Source: an uncultured Allorhizobium sp. (GTDB lineage: Bacteria > Pseudomonadota > Alphaproteobacteria > Rhizobiales > Rhizobiaceae). Taken from it: a stretch of DNA of 64,000 nt. The stretch lies in contig OY288189.1 of NCBI GenBank assembly GCA_958439205.1, positions 3,797,001 to 3,861,000 on the forward strand, given 5' to 3'. Under the pieces are notes generated by a model that saw only the letters and a program-made list of their open reading frames with translations, ran no database searches and had not been told where the DNA came from. Positions 55,427 through 63,803 of this stretch are shown here, piece after piece. Each line of letters begins with the position of its first letter. Within the stretch, counting starts at the first letter, position 1. Made by a program: the position numbers and the translations under genes.

Positions 55427-55771
55427 TCACCCATGCCTTGCGCGACTATCCTCCGGCGCCTCGGCGCGATCGTCGAGGCCGTAGTCACGCAGGACATTGG
55501 CGACGCGCAGGCGATAGGCGGCAAATACACCGCCGCGGCCAGCGGCCTGGGCGGCGCGGTGTTCTTCCGTTTCGCGCCAGCGGCGCACGGCCTCCTCGTC
55601 GCGCCAGAAGGAGAGCGACAGGAGCTTGCCGCGGGTCGTCAGGCTTTCGAAGCGCTCGACGGAAAGGAAGCCGTCCATCGATTCCAGATGGTCACGAAGC
55701 TCGCCGGCCAAATCGAGATAGCGGTGGCGCTCGCCGATGAAGGGGATCACCTCGAAGATGACGGCGATCAT
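55427..55771 (-). CDS. Antibiotic biosynthesis monooxygenase (ABM) domain protein
   Basis: 114 residues. A ferredoxin-like ABM fold: MIAVIFEVIPF, FLSVERFESL, LLSLSFWRDEEAVRRWRETEEH. Small ABM proteins are cofactor-free oxygenases or heme-degrading-like enzymes. Its start overlaps the stop of the NIPSNAP gene (ATGA), so the two form an operon, divergent from the ArsR regulator. Confidence 0.85.
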   Translation of the reverse strand: MIAVIFEVIPFIGERHRYLDLAGELRDHLESMDGFLSVERFESLTTRGKLLSLSFWRDEEAVRRWRETEEHRAAQAAGRGGVFAAYRLRVANVLRDYGLDDRAEAPEDSRARHG

Positions 55772-56097
55772 GGCTGGACCTTCAGGGACGGCGGGCTGGA
55801 GACGTTCTTCAGGAAGAGCCGGTCTTCCTCCAGGATGAAGCGGGCGTTTTTCGCAAAGTCGTAATTGGCCTTGCCGAGCGGATCGGCGGCGAGCCTTGCA
55901 CGGTAGACCTCGTAAGCTGCGAGGTTTTCGATGTTGTAGATGCCATAGGCCGTCGTCGCCGACCCCTCATGCGGGGCGAAATAGCCGATGAGATCGGCGC
56001 CGCAGCGCGGGATCGCTTCACCCCAATTGCGGGCATAGGTGGCGAAGTCGTCGCGGCCGAAGGGGTCGATGCGATAGCGGATGATGCAGGTGATCAT
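55768..56097 (-). CDS. NIPSNAP-family protein
   Basis: 109 residues from ATG 56097 with GAGGAG upstream. Opens with MITCIIRYRIDPFGRDDFATYARNW; later GADLIGYFAPHEGS and LAAYEVYRARL match NIPSNAP dimeric alpha-beta barrels. Role unknown. It is the first gene of the pair under the two palindromes at 56153 and 56198. Confidence 0.85.
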   Translation of the reverse strand: MITCIIRYRIDPFGRDDFATYARNWGEAIPRCGADLIGYFAPHEGSATTAYGIYNIENLAAYEVYRARLAADPLGKANYDFAKNARFILEEDRLFLKNVSSPPSLKVQP

Positions 56098-56152
56098 GGG
56101 GTGCTCCTCGTGGTTGACGAGGTGGGTCTTGCCACGGCGCCGAGAGCTGATG

Positions 56153-56170
56153 CTTCGATCGTGGTCGAAG
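56153..56170. promoter_or_regulatory. Candidate ArsR operator 1
   Basis: Perfect inverted repeat CTTCGA-N6-TCGAAG, in the divergent promoter between the NIPSNAP and ArsR-type genes. Confidence 0.55.
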
Positions 56171-56197
56171 TCTCGCCGATGTTTTCCATGCTGCATA

Positions 56198-56215
56198 GTT
56201 CGACCGAGATCGAAG
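56198..56215. promoter_or_regulatory. Candidate ArsR operator 2
   Basis: Second inverted repeat with the same core and spacing (TTCGA-N6-TCGAA), 45 bases from the first centre to centre. Two matching sites in a short promoter make chance unlikely. Confidence 0.55.
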
Positions 56216-56264
56216 CATTGGCTACACTCGACATGCAGAATGATGCCACCCCAAGGAGACGAAC

Positions 56265-56951
56265 ATGGCGGAAGGACCTGATATCGCGCGCATCGCTTCG
56301 CTGATCGGCGATCCCGCGCGCTCAAACATGCTGCTGGCACTGCTCGGTGGTCAGGCGCTGACGGCGACGGAGCTTGCGGGGGCGGCGGGCGTGACACTTC
56401 AAACTGCGAGTTCACATCTCTCCAAGCTCGAAGAGGGCGGATTGCTCTCCCAGCGCAAGCAGGGGCGGCATCGTTATTTCGCGCTGGCCGATGGCCATGT
56501 CGGCGCGATGATCGAGAGCCTGATGAGCTTTTCGGCGACGCGCGGCCATCTGCGCCATCGCGCAGGTCCGAAAGAGCCGGAGCTGCGCAAGGCGCGGATC
56601 TGCTACGACCATCTGGCCGGCGACTTCGGCGTGCGCATGCTGGACAGCCTGATCGCGCAAGGGGCTATCCGCGCCGAGGACGAGGCGCTGACGCTGACCG
56701 GCGAAGGCGAGAGCCTGTTGCGGGGTCAGGGGCTCGATATCGGCAGCCTTCGGGCCAAACGACGGCCCCTGTGTCGGGCGTGTCTCGACTGGAGCGAAAG
56801 GCGCACCCATCTGGCCGGCGCTCTCGGAGCGGCACTGCTGTCGCATTTTCTTGAGCGGGGTCATGCAAGGCGGGTGGAGGAAAGCCGGATCATCCGGTTT
56901 TCGCCTGAGGGCGAGCGCCGGTTTCTGGCGATGTTTCCGGCAGCGGACTGA
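56265..56951 (+). CDS. ArsR-family transcriptional regulator
   Basis: 228 residues. Winged helix at about 5-85 (IGDPARSNMLLALLGGQALTATEL, TLQTASSHLSKLEEGGLL, GRHRYFAL) and a long C-terminal domain with CRACLDW that may bind a ligand. Longer than the classic 110-residue ArsR. Divergent from the NIPSNAP-ABM pair, which it probably represses via the two TTCGA palindromes. Confidence 0.85.
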   Translation: MAEGPDIARIASLIGDPARSNMLLALLGGQALTATELAGAAGVTLQTASSHLSKLEEGGLLSQRKQGRHRYFALADGHVGAMIESLMSFSATRGHLRHRAGPKEPELRKARICYDHLAGDFGVRMLDSLIAQGAIRAEDEALTLTGEGESLLRGQGLDIGSLRAKRRPLCRACLDWSERRTHLAGALGAALLSHFLERGHARRVEESRIIRFSPEGERRFLAMFPAAD

Positions 56952-57013
56952 ACGGACACCAAGACGCGCGCATCGGCGCTGGAGGGGGCATTGCTGCCCC
57001 CTGCCCTTGCCAC

Positions 57014-57748
57014 TCAGATGTCTTCGATGAATTCGACTTCGCCACTGGCGATGTCATAGACGGCTGCCACAACACGGACCGCGCCCGAGGTCACGAGTTC
57101 GCTGACGATATGGCTTTCATCGGCGATGCGGCGAGCGCCGGAGATTGCGTTCAAGCGGACAGTCTCTGCGACGAGCCCCTCCCCTTTGTCCTTGGCGGAA
57201 AGCACGACGGGGAGGATCGGCTGGACCATCTTGCCGATCGAGCCGCCGAGCACTGCACCTTTGGTGACTTCATCGCAGGCGGCGGTGACGGCGCCGCATT
57301 TGCTGTGGCCCATGACGACGACCAGCGGCGACTTCAGATGTTCGGTTCCGTATTCGATCGTGCCGAGCGCGCCGGTGTCCAGCACATTGCCGGCATTGCG
57401 GATGACGAAGAGTTCGCCGAGGGTCGAGCCGCCGAAGACCAGTTCAGGGCTGACGCGACTGTCGGAACAGGTGAGGATGGTCGCCCAGGGATGCTGACCG
57501 CCGGCAAGTTCGCCGCGGACCGCGACAAGATTGGAGGCGCAGGCCTCGGCGTCCTCGACAAAACGCCGGTTGCCTTGCTTCAACCGCGCCAGGGCTTCTG
57601 CCGGCGTCGTCACGGGTGAGGTCGCGGGCGCTGTTGTGGCGGCGCGTGCGGGCGCGCTGCCGATGAGAGCGGCCGTGGTCAGGCCGACGCCGGCGAGCTT
57701 GAAGAGGTTGCGACGGTTAAGGCCTTGCGTTTCGCATTCCTGGCACAT
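57014..57748 (-). CDS. Beta-carbonic anhydrase with twin-arginine-type leader
   Basis: 244 residues from ATG 57748. A leader NRRNLFKLAGVGLTTAALIG looks like a Tat signal, then a beta-class carbonic anhydrase: TCSDSRVSPE with Cys/Asp/Arg and GHSKCGAV with His/Cys as zinc ligands. Most bacterial beta enzymes are cytoplasmic; the leader and a short Cys pair (CQEC) at the start suggest export to the periplasm. It converts CO2 and bicarbonate. Convergent with the ArsR gene. Confidence 0.88.
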   Translation of the reverse strand: MCQECETQGLNRRNLFKLAGVGLTTAALIGSAPARAATTAPATSPVTTPAEALARLKQGNRRFVEDAEACASNLVAVRGELAGGQHPWATILTCSDSRVSPELVFGGSTLGELFVIRNAGNVLDTGALGTIEYGTEHLKSPLVVVMGHSKCGAVTAACDEVTKGAVLGGSIGKMVQPILPVVLSAKDKGEGLVAETVRLNAISGARRIADESHIVSELVTSGAVRVVAAVYDIASGEVEFIEDI

Positions 57749-57912
57749 GCTGGATGTCCTGTTGATGGTGGGGTGGCCGGACGGCCGAGGGCAAGGTCGC
57801 TCGCCGATCCCGGCGAAATTGTGATATGTCAATATTATGATCTATAATTAATGTTTTGCGCCTCAGAGGTTGCGGGGATGCGCCCATTGCATCCAGAAGG
57901 CGCTTTTCAAAC

Positions 57913-57934
57913 AAACCTACCGTATGGTATGTTT
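57913..57934. promoter_or_regulatory. Candidate TetR operator before the SMR gene
   Basis: An imperfect palindrome with half-sites AAACCTACCGT and ATGGTATGTTT, matching at 9 of 11 positions, 31 bases before the SMR start. It fits a TetR-type site for the regulator encoded just downstream. Confidence 0.55.
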
Positions 57935-57965
57935 ATCTCAAATATGACCCAAGGATGTCTTTGTC

Positions 57966-58310
57966 ATGAGCCCCGCCCTCACTGCCTATGGCGCGCTTGC
58001 CGCTGCGATCGTACTGGAAGTCATCGGCACGACGCTTTTGCAAAAGTCGGCGCAATTCACCAAGCTCTGGCCGACGGCGGGCATGGTAATGTTCTACGTC
58101 GCCTCCTTCTATCTGCTCTCCCAAGCACTGAAGGGCATGCCGCTCGGCATCGCCTATGCCATGTGGGGCGGGCTTGGCATCGTTTTGACGGCCCTGATCA
58201 GCGTCTTCTATCTCAAGCAGAGCCTCGACCTCGCAGCCTTAGCCGGCATCGCGCTGATCGTCACAGGCGTGATCGTAATGAACACGCTGTCGAGCACGGT
58301 GTCGCACTGA
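57966..58310 (+). CDS. Small multidrug resistance (SMR/EmrE-like) transporter
   Basis: 114 residues, four membrane helices. The SMR landmarks are LEVIGTTLLQKS with the essential membrane Glu near residue 18, and IAYAMWGGLGIVLTA. EmrE-type antiporters exchange protons for quaternary-ammonium or other cationic compounds. Its stop shares one base with the TetR start (TGATG). Confidence 0.92.
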   Translation: MSPALTAYGALAAAIVLEVIGTTLLQKSAQFTKLWPTAGMVMFYVASFYLLSQALKGMPLGIAYAMWGGLGIVLTALISVFYLKQSLDLAALAGIALIVTGVIVMNTLSSTVSH

Positions 58311-58900
58311 TGGCGGCCTCCGCCTCGCCGGCCGACGGAACCTTGTCTGCCCATCACCGCAAGAAGCAACCGGAGCAGGTGCGACGGGCACTGCTCGATT
58401 GCGCCGCCCAGATCGCGGCGGAAGACGGGGCAGCCGCGATCACCATCCAGGCCGTGGCGACACGGGCGGGTGTGACCAAGGGCGGGTTGCTGCATCATTT
58501 CGACAGCAAGCAGGCGCTCCTGGCGGCCGTGTTCAAGGATCTGCTCGACAAGATGGATCAGGAAATCGACCGGACTCTGGCGGATGATCCGGCGTCGCGC
58601 GGGCGCTTCACGCGGGCCTATGTGCGCGCCTGTTTCTCCGACCGGCTGCTCGGCGACCGCAGCCTCTGGGGCGCGCTGTCGGTCGCGATCGTGTCCGAAC
58701 CGGCGCTGCGTGCGCTGTGGTCGACCTGGCTCGACGGGCGGATGGCGCGGCATGCCGAAACCGACGGCGATCCGAGGCTCGTTGCCGTGCGGCTTGCAGC
58801 CGACGGTGTGTGGCTTGCGGACATGATGGAGAAGGACGGCGGGCTGAAGCGCTACCCTCAGGATTTCGAGGGCGTGCTGCTGACGATGGCTGAGGCTTGA
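58310..58900 (+). CDS. TetR-family regulator
   Basis: 196 residues from ATG 58310. The N-terminal helix-turn-helix (RRALLDCAAQIAAEDGAAAITI, VATRAGVTKGGLLHHFDSKQAL) is typical; the C-terminal helices form the ligand pocket. Coupled to the SMR gene, so it probably represses that gene and itself through the palindrome at 57913. Confidence 0.9.
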   Translation: MAASASPADGTLSAHHRKKQPEQVRRALLDCAAQIAAEDGAAAITIQAVATRAGVTKGGLLHHFDSKQALLAAVFKDLLDKMDQEIDRTLADDPASRGRFTRAYVRACFSDRLLGDRSLWGALSVAIVSEPALRALWSTWLDGRMARHAETDGDPRLVAVRLAADGVWLADMMEKDGGLKRYPQDFEGVLLTMAEA

Positions 58901-59000
58901 GACCAGACGGACCCCAGCGACCTTCCGCACGGCAGACCTGCATGACGCGTGATTGTCCTTGCCCTTCCGATCGTGTAGGGAGCGACTTTCCCTGGACCAC

Positions 59001-59705
59001 ATGACGGATGTTTCCATGAGCGGCTTCGACCTCACCCTTTTCGATTGCGACGGCGTGCTCGTCGATTCCGAGATCATCGCGGCCAAGGTCGAGTCGAAGC
59101 TTCTGACGGAAGCCGGTTACCCGATCTCGGTCGAGGAAATGGGCGAACGCTTTGCCGGCATGACCTGGAAGAACATTCTTCTGACGATCGAGAAGGAAGT
59201 CGACATTCCCCTGTCGGCCAGCCTGATCGACAAGTCGGAACAGCTGCTCGACCAGAAGCTGGCGCGTGAGGTGAAGGCCATCGAGGGCGTGCAGTATGCG
59301 CTATCCCGGATATCAGGTCCGCGCTGCATCTGCTCGAACTCGTCCTCGCAGCGGCTCGACATGATGCTGACGAAGGTCGGGCTGAAGGAATTCTTCGCGC
59401 CGCATATCTATTCGGCCAAGGATCTCGGCGCCGACCGCGTCAAGCCGAAGCCCGACATCTTCTTGCATGGCGCAGCACAGTTCAACGTCAGCCCATCCAA
59501 GTGCATCGTGATCGAAGATTCCGTGCACGGCGTGCATGCGGCGCGCGAAGCCGGCATGCGGGTCATCGGCTTTACCGGCGCATCGCACACCTATCCCTCG
59601 CATGCGGACAAACTGACGGATGCGGGTGCGGAAACGGTCATCGCCCGGATGCAGGACCTGCCGGGCGTGATCGCTGCTATGGCCGAATGGGAAGGCGTTT
59701 TCTGA
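59001..59705 (+). CDS. HAD-superfamily phosphatase (subfamily IA)
   Basis: 234 residues from ATG 59001 (ATG 59016 is also possible). Complete motifs: LFDCDGVLVDSE (two catalytic Asp), ICSNSSS, KPKPDIFLHGA and VIEDSVHGVHAA. Looks like YieH/6-phosphogluconate or beta-phosphoglucomutase-type phosphatases acting on small sugar phosphates. Convergent with the lipid kinase gene. Confidence 0.88.
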   Translation: MTDVSMSGFDLTLFDCDGVLVDSEIIAAKVESKLLTEAGYPISVEEMGERFAGMTWKNILLTIEKEVDIPLSASLIDKSEQLLDQKLAREVKAIEGVQYALSRISGPRCICSNSSSQRLDMMLTKVGLKEFFAPHIYSAKDLGADRVKPKPDIFLHGAAQFNVSPSKCIVIEDSVHGVHAAREAGMRVIGFTGASHTYPSHADKLTDAGAETVIARMQDLPGVIAAMAEWEGVF

Positions 59706-59723
59706 TCTAGGCCGGCTCGGTCA

Positions 59724-60644
59724 TCACGTCCTGATCGTCAGGGCGCCTGACATGATTTCCGCGACGAAGCCGCCGCGGATCGGAGCCTCGCCGTCGACAT
59801 CGATCGGAAAGCGGGCGGCGTCTCGCGGTCGAACCTCCACTCGACGGCCCTTGTGGAAGCTGAGGAGCGGATGGCCGACATGACCGGCCTTATGCAGGCG
59901 TCCCAGTAAATTCAGAAGACCGAAGACACTCTCTTCGCGCATGACGGCAATGTCGAACAGGCCGTCGGCGACATCGGCGTCCGGCGTGATGTGCATGCCG
60001 CCGCCGAACCAGCCGCCATTGGCGATCGCCGTCAAGGCGAGCTTGCCGTGATGCACGCGCATCCCATCGATCAGTACCTCGAAATCATAGGGCCGGTAGC
60101 GCAGGATCGCGAGGGCGGAATGGACGAGGAAGCGCAGCGGACCGTTGAGGATGCGGATGCGACCCGGCGCGTTGACGGCCTCGACGATCTCGCCGGAGAT
60201 GCCGACACTGGTGATATTGGCGAAGTAGCGGCGTTGCTCTTGGCCATTGGCATCGTGGCTTGTCAGGAGCCCGGCATCGATGCGGCGCAGGGGCGCGTTG
60301 GCGATATGGTCGGCAAGGGCCGCGGGATCAGCCGGAAGCGCGAAGTTGCGGACGAAATCGCAGCCTGTGCCGATCGGCAGGAAGGCGAGCGGCATATCGG
60401 GCCGCGAGGAGTTCAAAACGCCGTCGACGACATCGCTGATCGTACCATCACCGCCCGCGACCAGCAGGAAATCGTAAGGACCCGCGGCAAGCTCGCGGGC
60501 AAGCCTGCGAGCGTCGCCACTGGAGCGGCTCTCGTGGATCTCCATATCGGGAAAATGTCTGCGGAAGGCGGCGGACAACGGCACCCATTGCTTCCGGCCC
60601 ACACGACCGCCCGCAATGGGGTTTCTCACGACTGCAATTTTCAA
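59724..60644 (-). CDS. Diacylglycerol kinase-family lipid kinase (YegS-like)
   Basis: 306 residues. The DAGK catalytic domain has VRNPIAGGRVG and the nucleotide motif LLVAGGDGTISDVVDG near residue 65, then LPIGTGCDF. The C-terminal beta-sandwich (ADGLFDIAVMREES, FPIDVDGEA) completes the fold. It phosphorylates a lipid, probably diacylglycerol or a related phospholipid precursor, at the inner membrane. Confidence 0.9.
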   Translation of the reverse strand: MKIAVVRNPIAGGRVGRKQWVPLSAAFRRHFPDMEIHESRSSGDARRLARELAAGPYDFLLVAGGDGTISDVVDGVLNSSRPDMPLAFLPIGTGCDFVRNFALPADPAALADHIANAPLRRIDAGLLTSHDANGQEQRRYFANITSVGISGEIVEAVNAPGRIRILNGPLRFLVHSALAILRYRPYDFEVLIDGMRVHHGKLALTAIANGGWFGGGMHITPDADVADGLFDIAVMREESVFGLLNLLGRLHKAGHVGHPLLSFHKGRRVEVRPRDAARFPIDVDGEAPIRGGFVAEIMSGALTIRT

Positions 60645-60815
60645 TCAGGTCTCCCCCGGAAGGCACCCCATTTAGGGCACTTCCACGCGCGCAAATGCCG
60701 GCTTGCGAATGTTCCCCACGGCAAGCGTCGGGTCGCAAACTAGCATTCGGCGAGGCGCGAGAGCAAGGCGAGGCGGCTCACCCGGACTATGCCTTGCACA
60801 GGGTTCGCGAGGCGT

Positions 60816-62240
60816 TCAGCCCTGCTGCCACCTGTGCGTCGAGGCGATGTGCCGGGTGCTGAGACGTGGCTCGCCGAAGAGCTTCTGGCGCAGCGGTCCC
60901 TGGCGATATTCCGTCTTGTAGAGGCCGCGCTCCTGCAGGCGGGGGACGACGAGTTCGATGATGTCGTCGAAGCATTCCGGCACGACCGTGCGCGAGAGAT
61001 TGAAGCCGTCGACGCCAGTGTCCTCGACCCAGTCGATTAGCCATTCGACCACCTTATCCGCCGAAGCGACCAGCGGCGGCTGGCGGCTGCCGAGCACCAT
61101 CTGCTCGATCAGCTTGCGCTTGGTCCATTGCGGGCCAGCAGCACGGTCCATCGCCTTGATGTTGGAGGTGATCGCCTGGCTCTTGCCCGTTTCGACAGGC
61201 TCGTCCATGTCGAACTTGTCGAAGTCGATGCCCATGGATGCGGCGGCATGGGTGAGTGCTGCCTCGGAGCTGACGTAGCGCTTGTAATCCTCGAACTTGT
61301 CCTGCGCCTCCTTCTCGGTGCGGCCGGTGACGATGGTGGCGCCGAGGAAGACCTTGATGTCGTCTCCATTTCGGCCGAAACCTTCAGCCCTTGCCCTGAT
61401 ATCGGTGACGATCTCGCGCACGCCCTCCTTCTTCTGGCCGTTGACGAAGACGCATTCGGCATGGGTGGCAGCGAACTGGCGACCGCGCGGCGAAGAGCCG
61501 GCCTGATAGAGGACCGGCGTGCGCTGTGGCGAGGGTTCGCTCAGATGATAGGCATCCACTTGGTATTGCCGTCCATGATGATGGACGGGGTGGACACGTG
61601 ACGGATCGGCATAGATCTTGGCGGCCTTGTCGGCGACCACGGCGGCATCTTCCCAGCTGCCCTCCCAGAGCTTGTAGACCACTTCCATATATTCATCGGC
61701 GAGATCGTAGCGATCGTCATGGGCCATCTGGCCATCGAGGCCGATCGCGCGGGCCGCGCTGTCGAGATAGCCGGTGACGATGTTCCAGCCCATGCGGCCA
61801 CCGGTCAAATGGTCCAGCGTCGCCATCCGGCGGGCAAAGAGGAAGGGCTGTTCGTAGGTGAGATTGGCAGTCACCCCGAAGCCGAGATGGCTTGTGACCG
61901 AGGCCATGGCCGGGACAAGCATCATCGGGTCGTTGACCGGCACCTGGACCGCACCCCGCAGCGCTGGCGCGGGGCTGCCGCTCAAGACGTCATAGATGCC
62001 AACGACATCGGCGAGGAAGATGCCATCGAAGAGGCCGGCTTCCAGGCGCTTGGCATATTCGGTCCAGTAGGCGAGGCTGTTGTATTCCATCGACCGGTCG
62101 CGCGGATGCGACCAGAGGCCCTGCTGGATGTGGCCGATGCAGTTCATGTCGAATGCGTTGAAATGGATCTGGCGTGCCACTTGTATTTCATCCCTCTTCC
62201 ATGGCTCGATAGACCCGATGGCTTGTGGACGCCCCGTCAT
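60816..62240 (-). CDS. LLM-class flavin-dependent monooxygenase (NtaA/SnaA/DszA-like)
   Basis: 474 residues. Group features: VARQIHFNAFDMN, SMEYNSLAYWTEYAKRLEAGLFDGIF, TSHLGFGVT, GGRMGWNIVTGYLDSAAR and YQAGSSPRGRQFAATHAECVF. These FMNH2-dependent oxygenases attack nitrilotriacetate, EDTA, dibenzothiophene sulfone or alkyl sulfides, so a role in sulfur or xenobiotic use is plausible. No flavin reductase gene is adjacent. Divergent from the XRE-cupin regulator, 59 bases away, which probably controls it. Confidence 0.88.
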   Translation of the reverse strand: MTGRPQAIGSIEPWKRDEIQVARQIHFNAFDMNCIGHIQQGLWSHPRDRSMEYNSLAYWTEYAKRLEAGLFDGIFLADVVGIYDVLSGSPAPALRGAVQVPVNDPMMLVPAMASVTSHLGFGVTANLTYEQPFLFARRMATLDHLTGGRMGWNIVTGYLDSAARAIGLDGQMAHDDRYDLADEYMEVVYKLWEGSWEDAAVVADKAAKIYADPSRVHPVHHHGRQYQVDAYHLSEPSPQRTPVLYQAGSSPRGRQFAATHAECVFVNGQKKEGVREIVTDIRARAEGFGRNGDDIKVFLGATIVTGRTEKEAQDKFEDYKRYVSSEAALTHAAASMGIDFDKFDMDEPVETGKSQAITSNIKAMDRAAGPQWTKRKLIEQMVLGSRQPPLVASADKVVEWLIDWVEDTGVDGFNLSRTVVPECFDDIIELVVPRLQERGLYKTEYRQGPLRQKLFGEPRLSTRHIASTHRWQQG

Positions 62241-62299
62241 CTATCTTATGTTCCCGTCCACTATAGAAGACGCACAAGACAGATTTGGCAAGGGCTGAG

Positions 62300-62893
62300 A
62301 TGAACGATACGGCAGGCAAGTTCGAGAGCCATGATGAGCATCGCCAGGCGCGGGCCATCGCCGAGCGTGTGCGGCTGGAACGCGATAGCCGCGGCTGGTC
62401 GCTGGCGGAGCTATCTGTCCGGTCGGGCGTGTCGAAGGCAATGATCAGCAAGGTGGAGCGATGCGAGGCAAGCCCGACGGCCACCGTGCTCGGGCGTTTG
62501 TCGGGCGCCTTCGGCCTACCGCTTTCGGTGCTGCTGGCGCTTGCCGAACGGGAGGGAGACCAGTTGGCCCGCCATGCGGAGCAGCCGGTCTGGACCGACC
62601 CGGATACGGGCTATACGCGCCGGACCCTGTCTCCCGCCAATGGCGGCCAGCTGGAACTCCTGGAAGTGGTGCTGCCGCCAGGTGTGCGCGTGCCATACCC
62701 GGCCTCCGCCTTCAGCTTCCAGCATCAGCAGATCTATGTTCTCGAAGGAAATCTCGACTTCATCGAGGGCGCACGCAGCCATCGGCTTTCGACCGGCGAC
62801 TGCCTGCAGCTCGGAGCGCCCGCTGACTGTGTCTTCATTAATGGCGGTGAACGAGCAATCCGCTATCTGGTGGCGCTGACGCGGCGGGTCTAG
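62300..62893 (+). CDS. XRE-family regulator with C-terminal cupin
   Basis: 197 residues from ATG 62300 with AAGGGCTGAG upstream. The helix-turn-helix SLAELSVRSGVSKAMISKVER is followed by a cupin (QLELLEVVLPPGVRVPYPAS, FQHQQIYVLEGNLDF) that could sense a small ligand. XRE-cupin proteins often repress or activate an adjacent enzyme gene, here the divergent monooxygenase. Confidence 0.88.
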   Translation: MNDTAGKFESHDEHRQARAIAERVRLERDSRGWSLAELSVRSGVSKAMISKVERCEASPTATVLGRLSGAFGLPLSVLLALAEREGDQLARHAEQPVWTDPDTGYTRRTLSPANGGQLELLEVVLPPGVRVPYPASAFSFQHQQIYVLEGNLDFIEGARSHRLSTGDCLQLGAPADCVFINGGERAIRYLVALTRRV

Positions 62894-62930
62894 GCGCCGA
62901 TCGATCGATCCAACGCCTGTTCTCGGGAAC

Positions 62931-63491
62931 TTACTTCTTCTTCGGCTGTTCGAAGCCGATGAACGCACGGGTCATGCCGGAGACATTGCCGGGCACGTTG
63001 ATCGCCTTGGTGTAGACGAACTGGGTCGGCGTGTTCACGTCGGCAAGCGATACCGGATACTGCTCGAGCTCGTTGAAGACTTCCTGGCCGCCATCGGTGA
63101 CGGTGACGCGCACCGGCAGGTTGATGGTGCCGGCCTTGCCCTGCGGACCGGAGACGAGACGTCCCTGGATGAGCGCGTTGACGGTGAGTGTGGTCTCGGT
63201 GCGGGCGCAAGAGCGCGTCGAGTCGGCGAGCGAGGCCTGGAACACGACCTGCTCGGCATCGCCTTCCTTGCCACGGGCATAGGAGCGATAGACAGCGGTG
63301 CCGTCACGGAGCGAAATCTGGGGGCAGAAACCCTGGACGAAGGCTTGTTGGGCCGGCGCTGCGGCGGGCGTCGCGGCAGCCGGTTCAGAGGACGAAAGCC
63401 CAAGACCGCCACCGAGGCTGCCGGCATTGCAACCCGAAAGAACCATCATCAGCGAAACGGCGACAACACCGCGCGACACGTTTACAGACAC
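62931..63491 (-). CDS. Conserved lipoprotein of unknown function
   Basis: 186 residues. Signal peptide with lipobox LSGC (Cys21), then an Ala/Pro-rich linker and a domain with Cys pair (FCPQISLRDG, RSCARTE). The C-terminal VYTKAINVPG and KKK end are well formed. It should sit in a membrane facing the periplasm. I know similar proteins only as hypothetical rhizobial lipoproteins. Confidence 0.75.
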   Translation of the reverse strand: MSVNVSRGVVAVSLMMVLSGCNAGSLGGGLGLSSSEPAAATPAAAPAQQAFVQGFCPQISLRDGTAVYRSYARGKEGDAEQVVFQASLADSTRSCARTETTLTVNALIQGRLVSGPQGKAGTINLPVRVTVTDGGQEVFNELEQYPVSLADVNTPTQFVYTKAINVPGNVSGMTRAFIGFEQPKKK

Positions 63492-63803
63492 GAGACTTCA
63501 CCTTCCGCATGCTCGGCCAAAGGCCGAAAAACAGTCAAACTTGAGGCTTTTCAGCGCCCTCGCGGATGGTCTATACCAGCGGCCACGACAAAAATCGATT
63601 GGGTAGCCGGCAATTTGCGTCAAATTTCAACCGGTCCTCAACCTCAGGCCTTCGGGCCGGCTCCGGCAAGGCCGCTTGCGATTGCCGGGCTTGCGAAATC
63701 TTGGCGAGCGCACTGGCGCAAACGGGCAAACCTCACTATCCGAAACGCCATAGATTTGACGGCGGCTTCGGCTCCGACTTTTTGAACGATAGGGATGAGC
63801 GAC
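63492..63803. other. Intergenic region before thrC
   Basis: 312 bases between the divergent lipoprotein and thrC. Short ORFs here lack ribosome sites and look random. I see no hairpin, tRNA or clear promoter motif. Confidence 0.5.
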
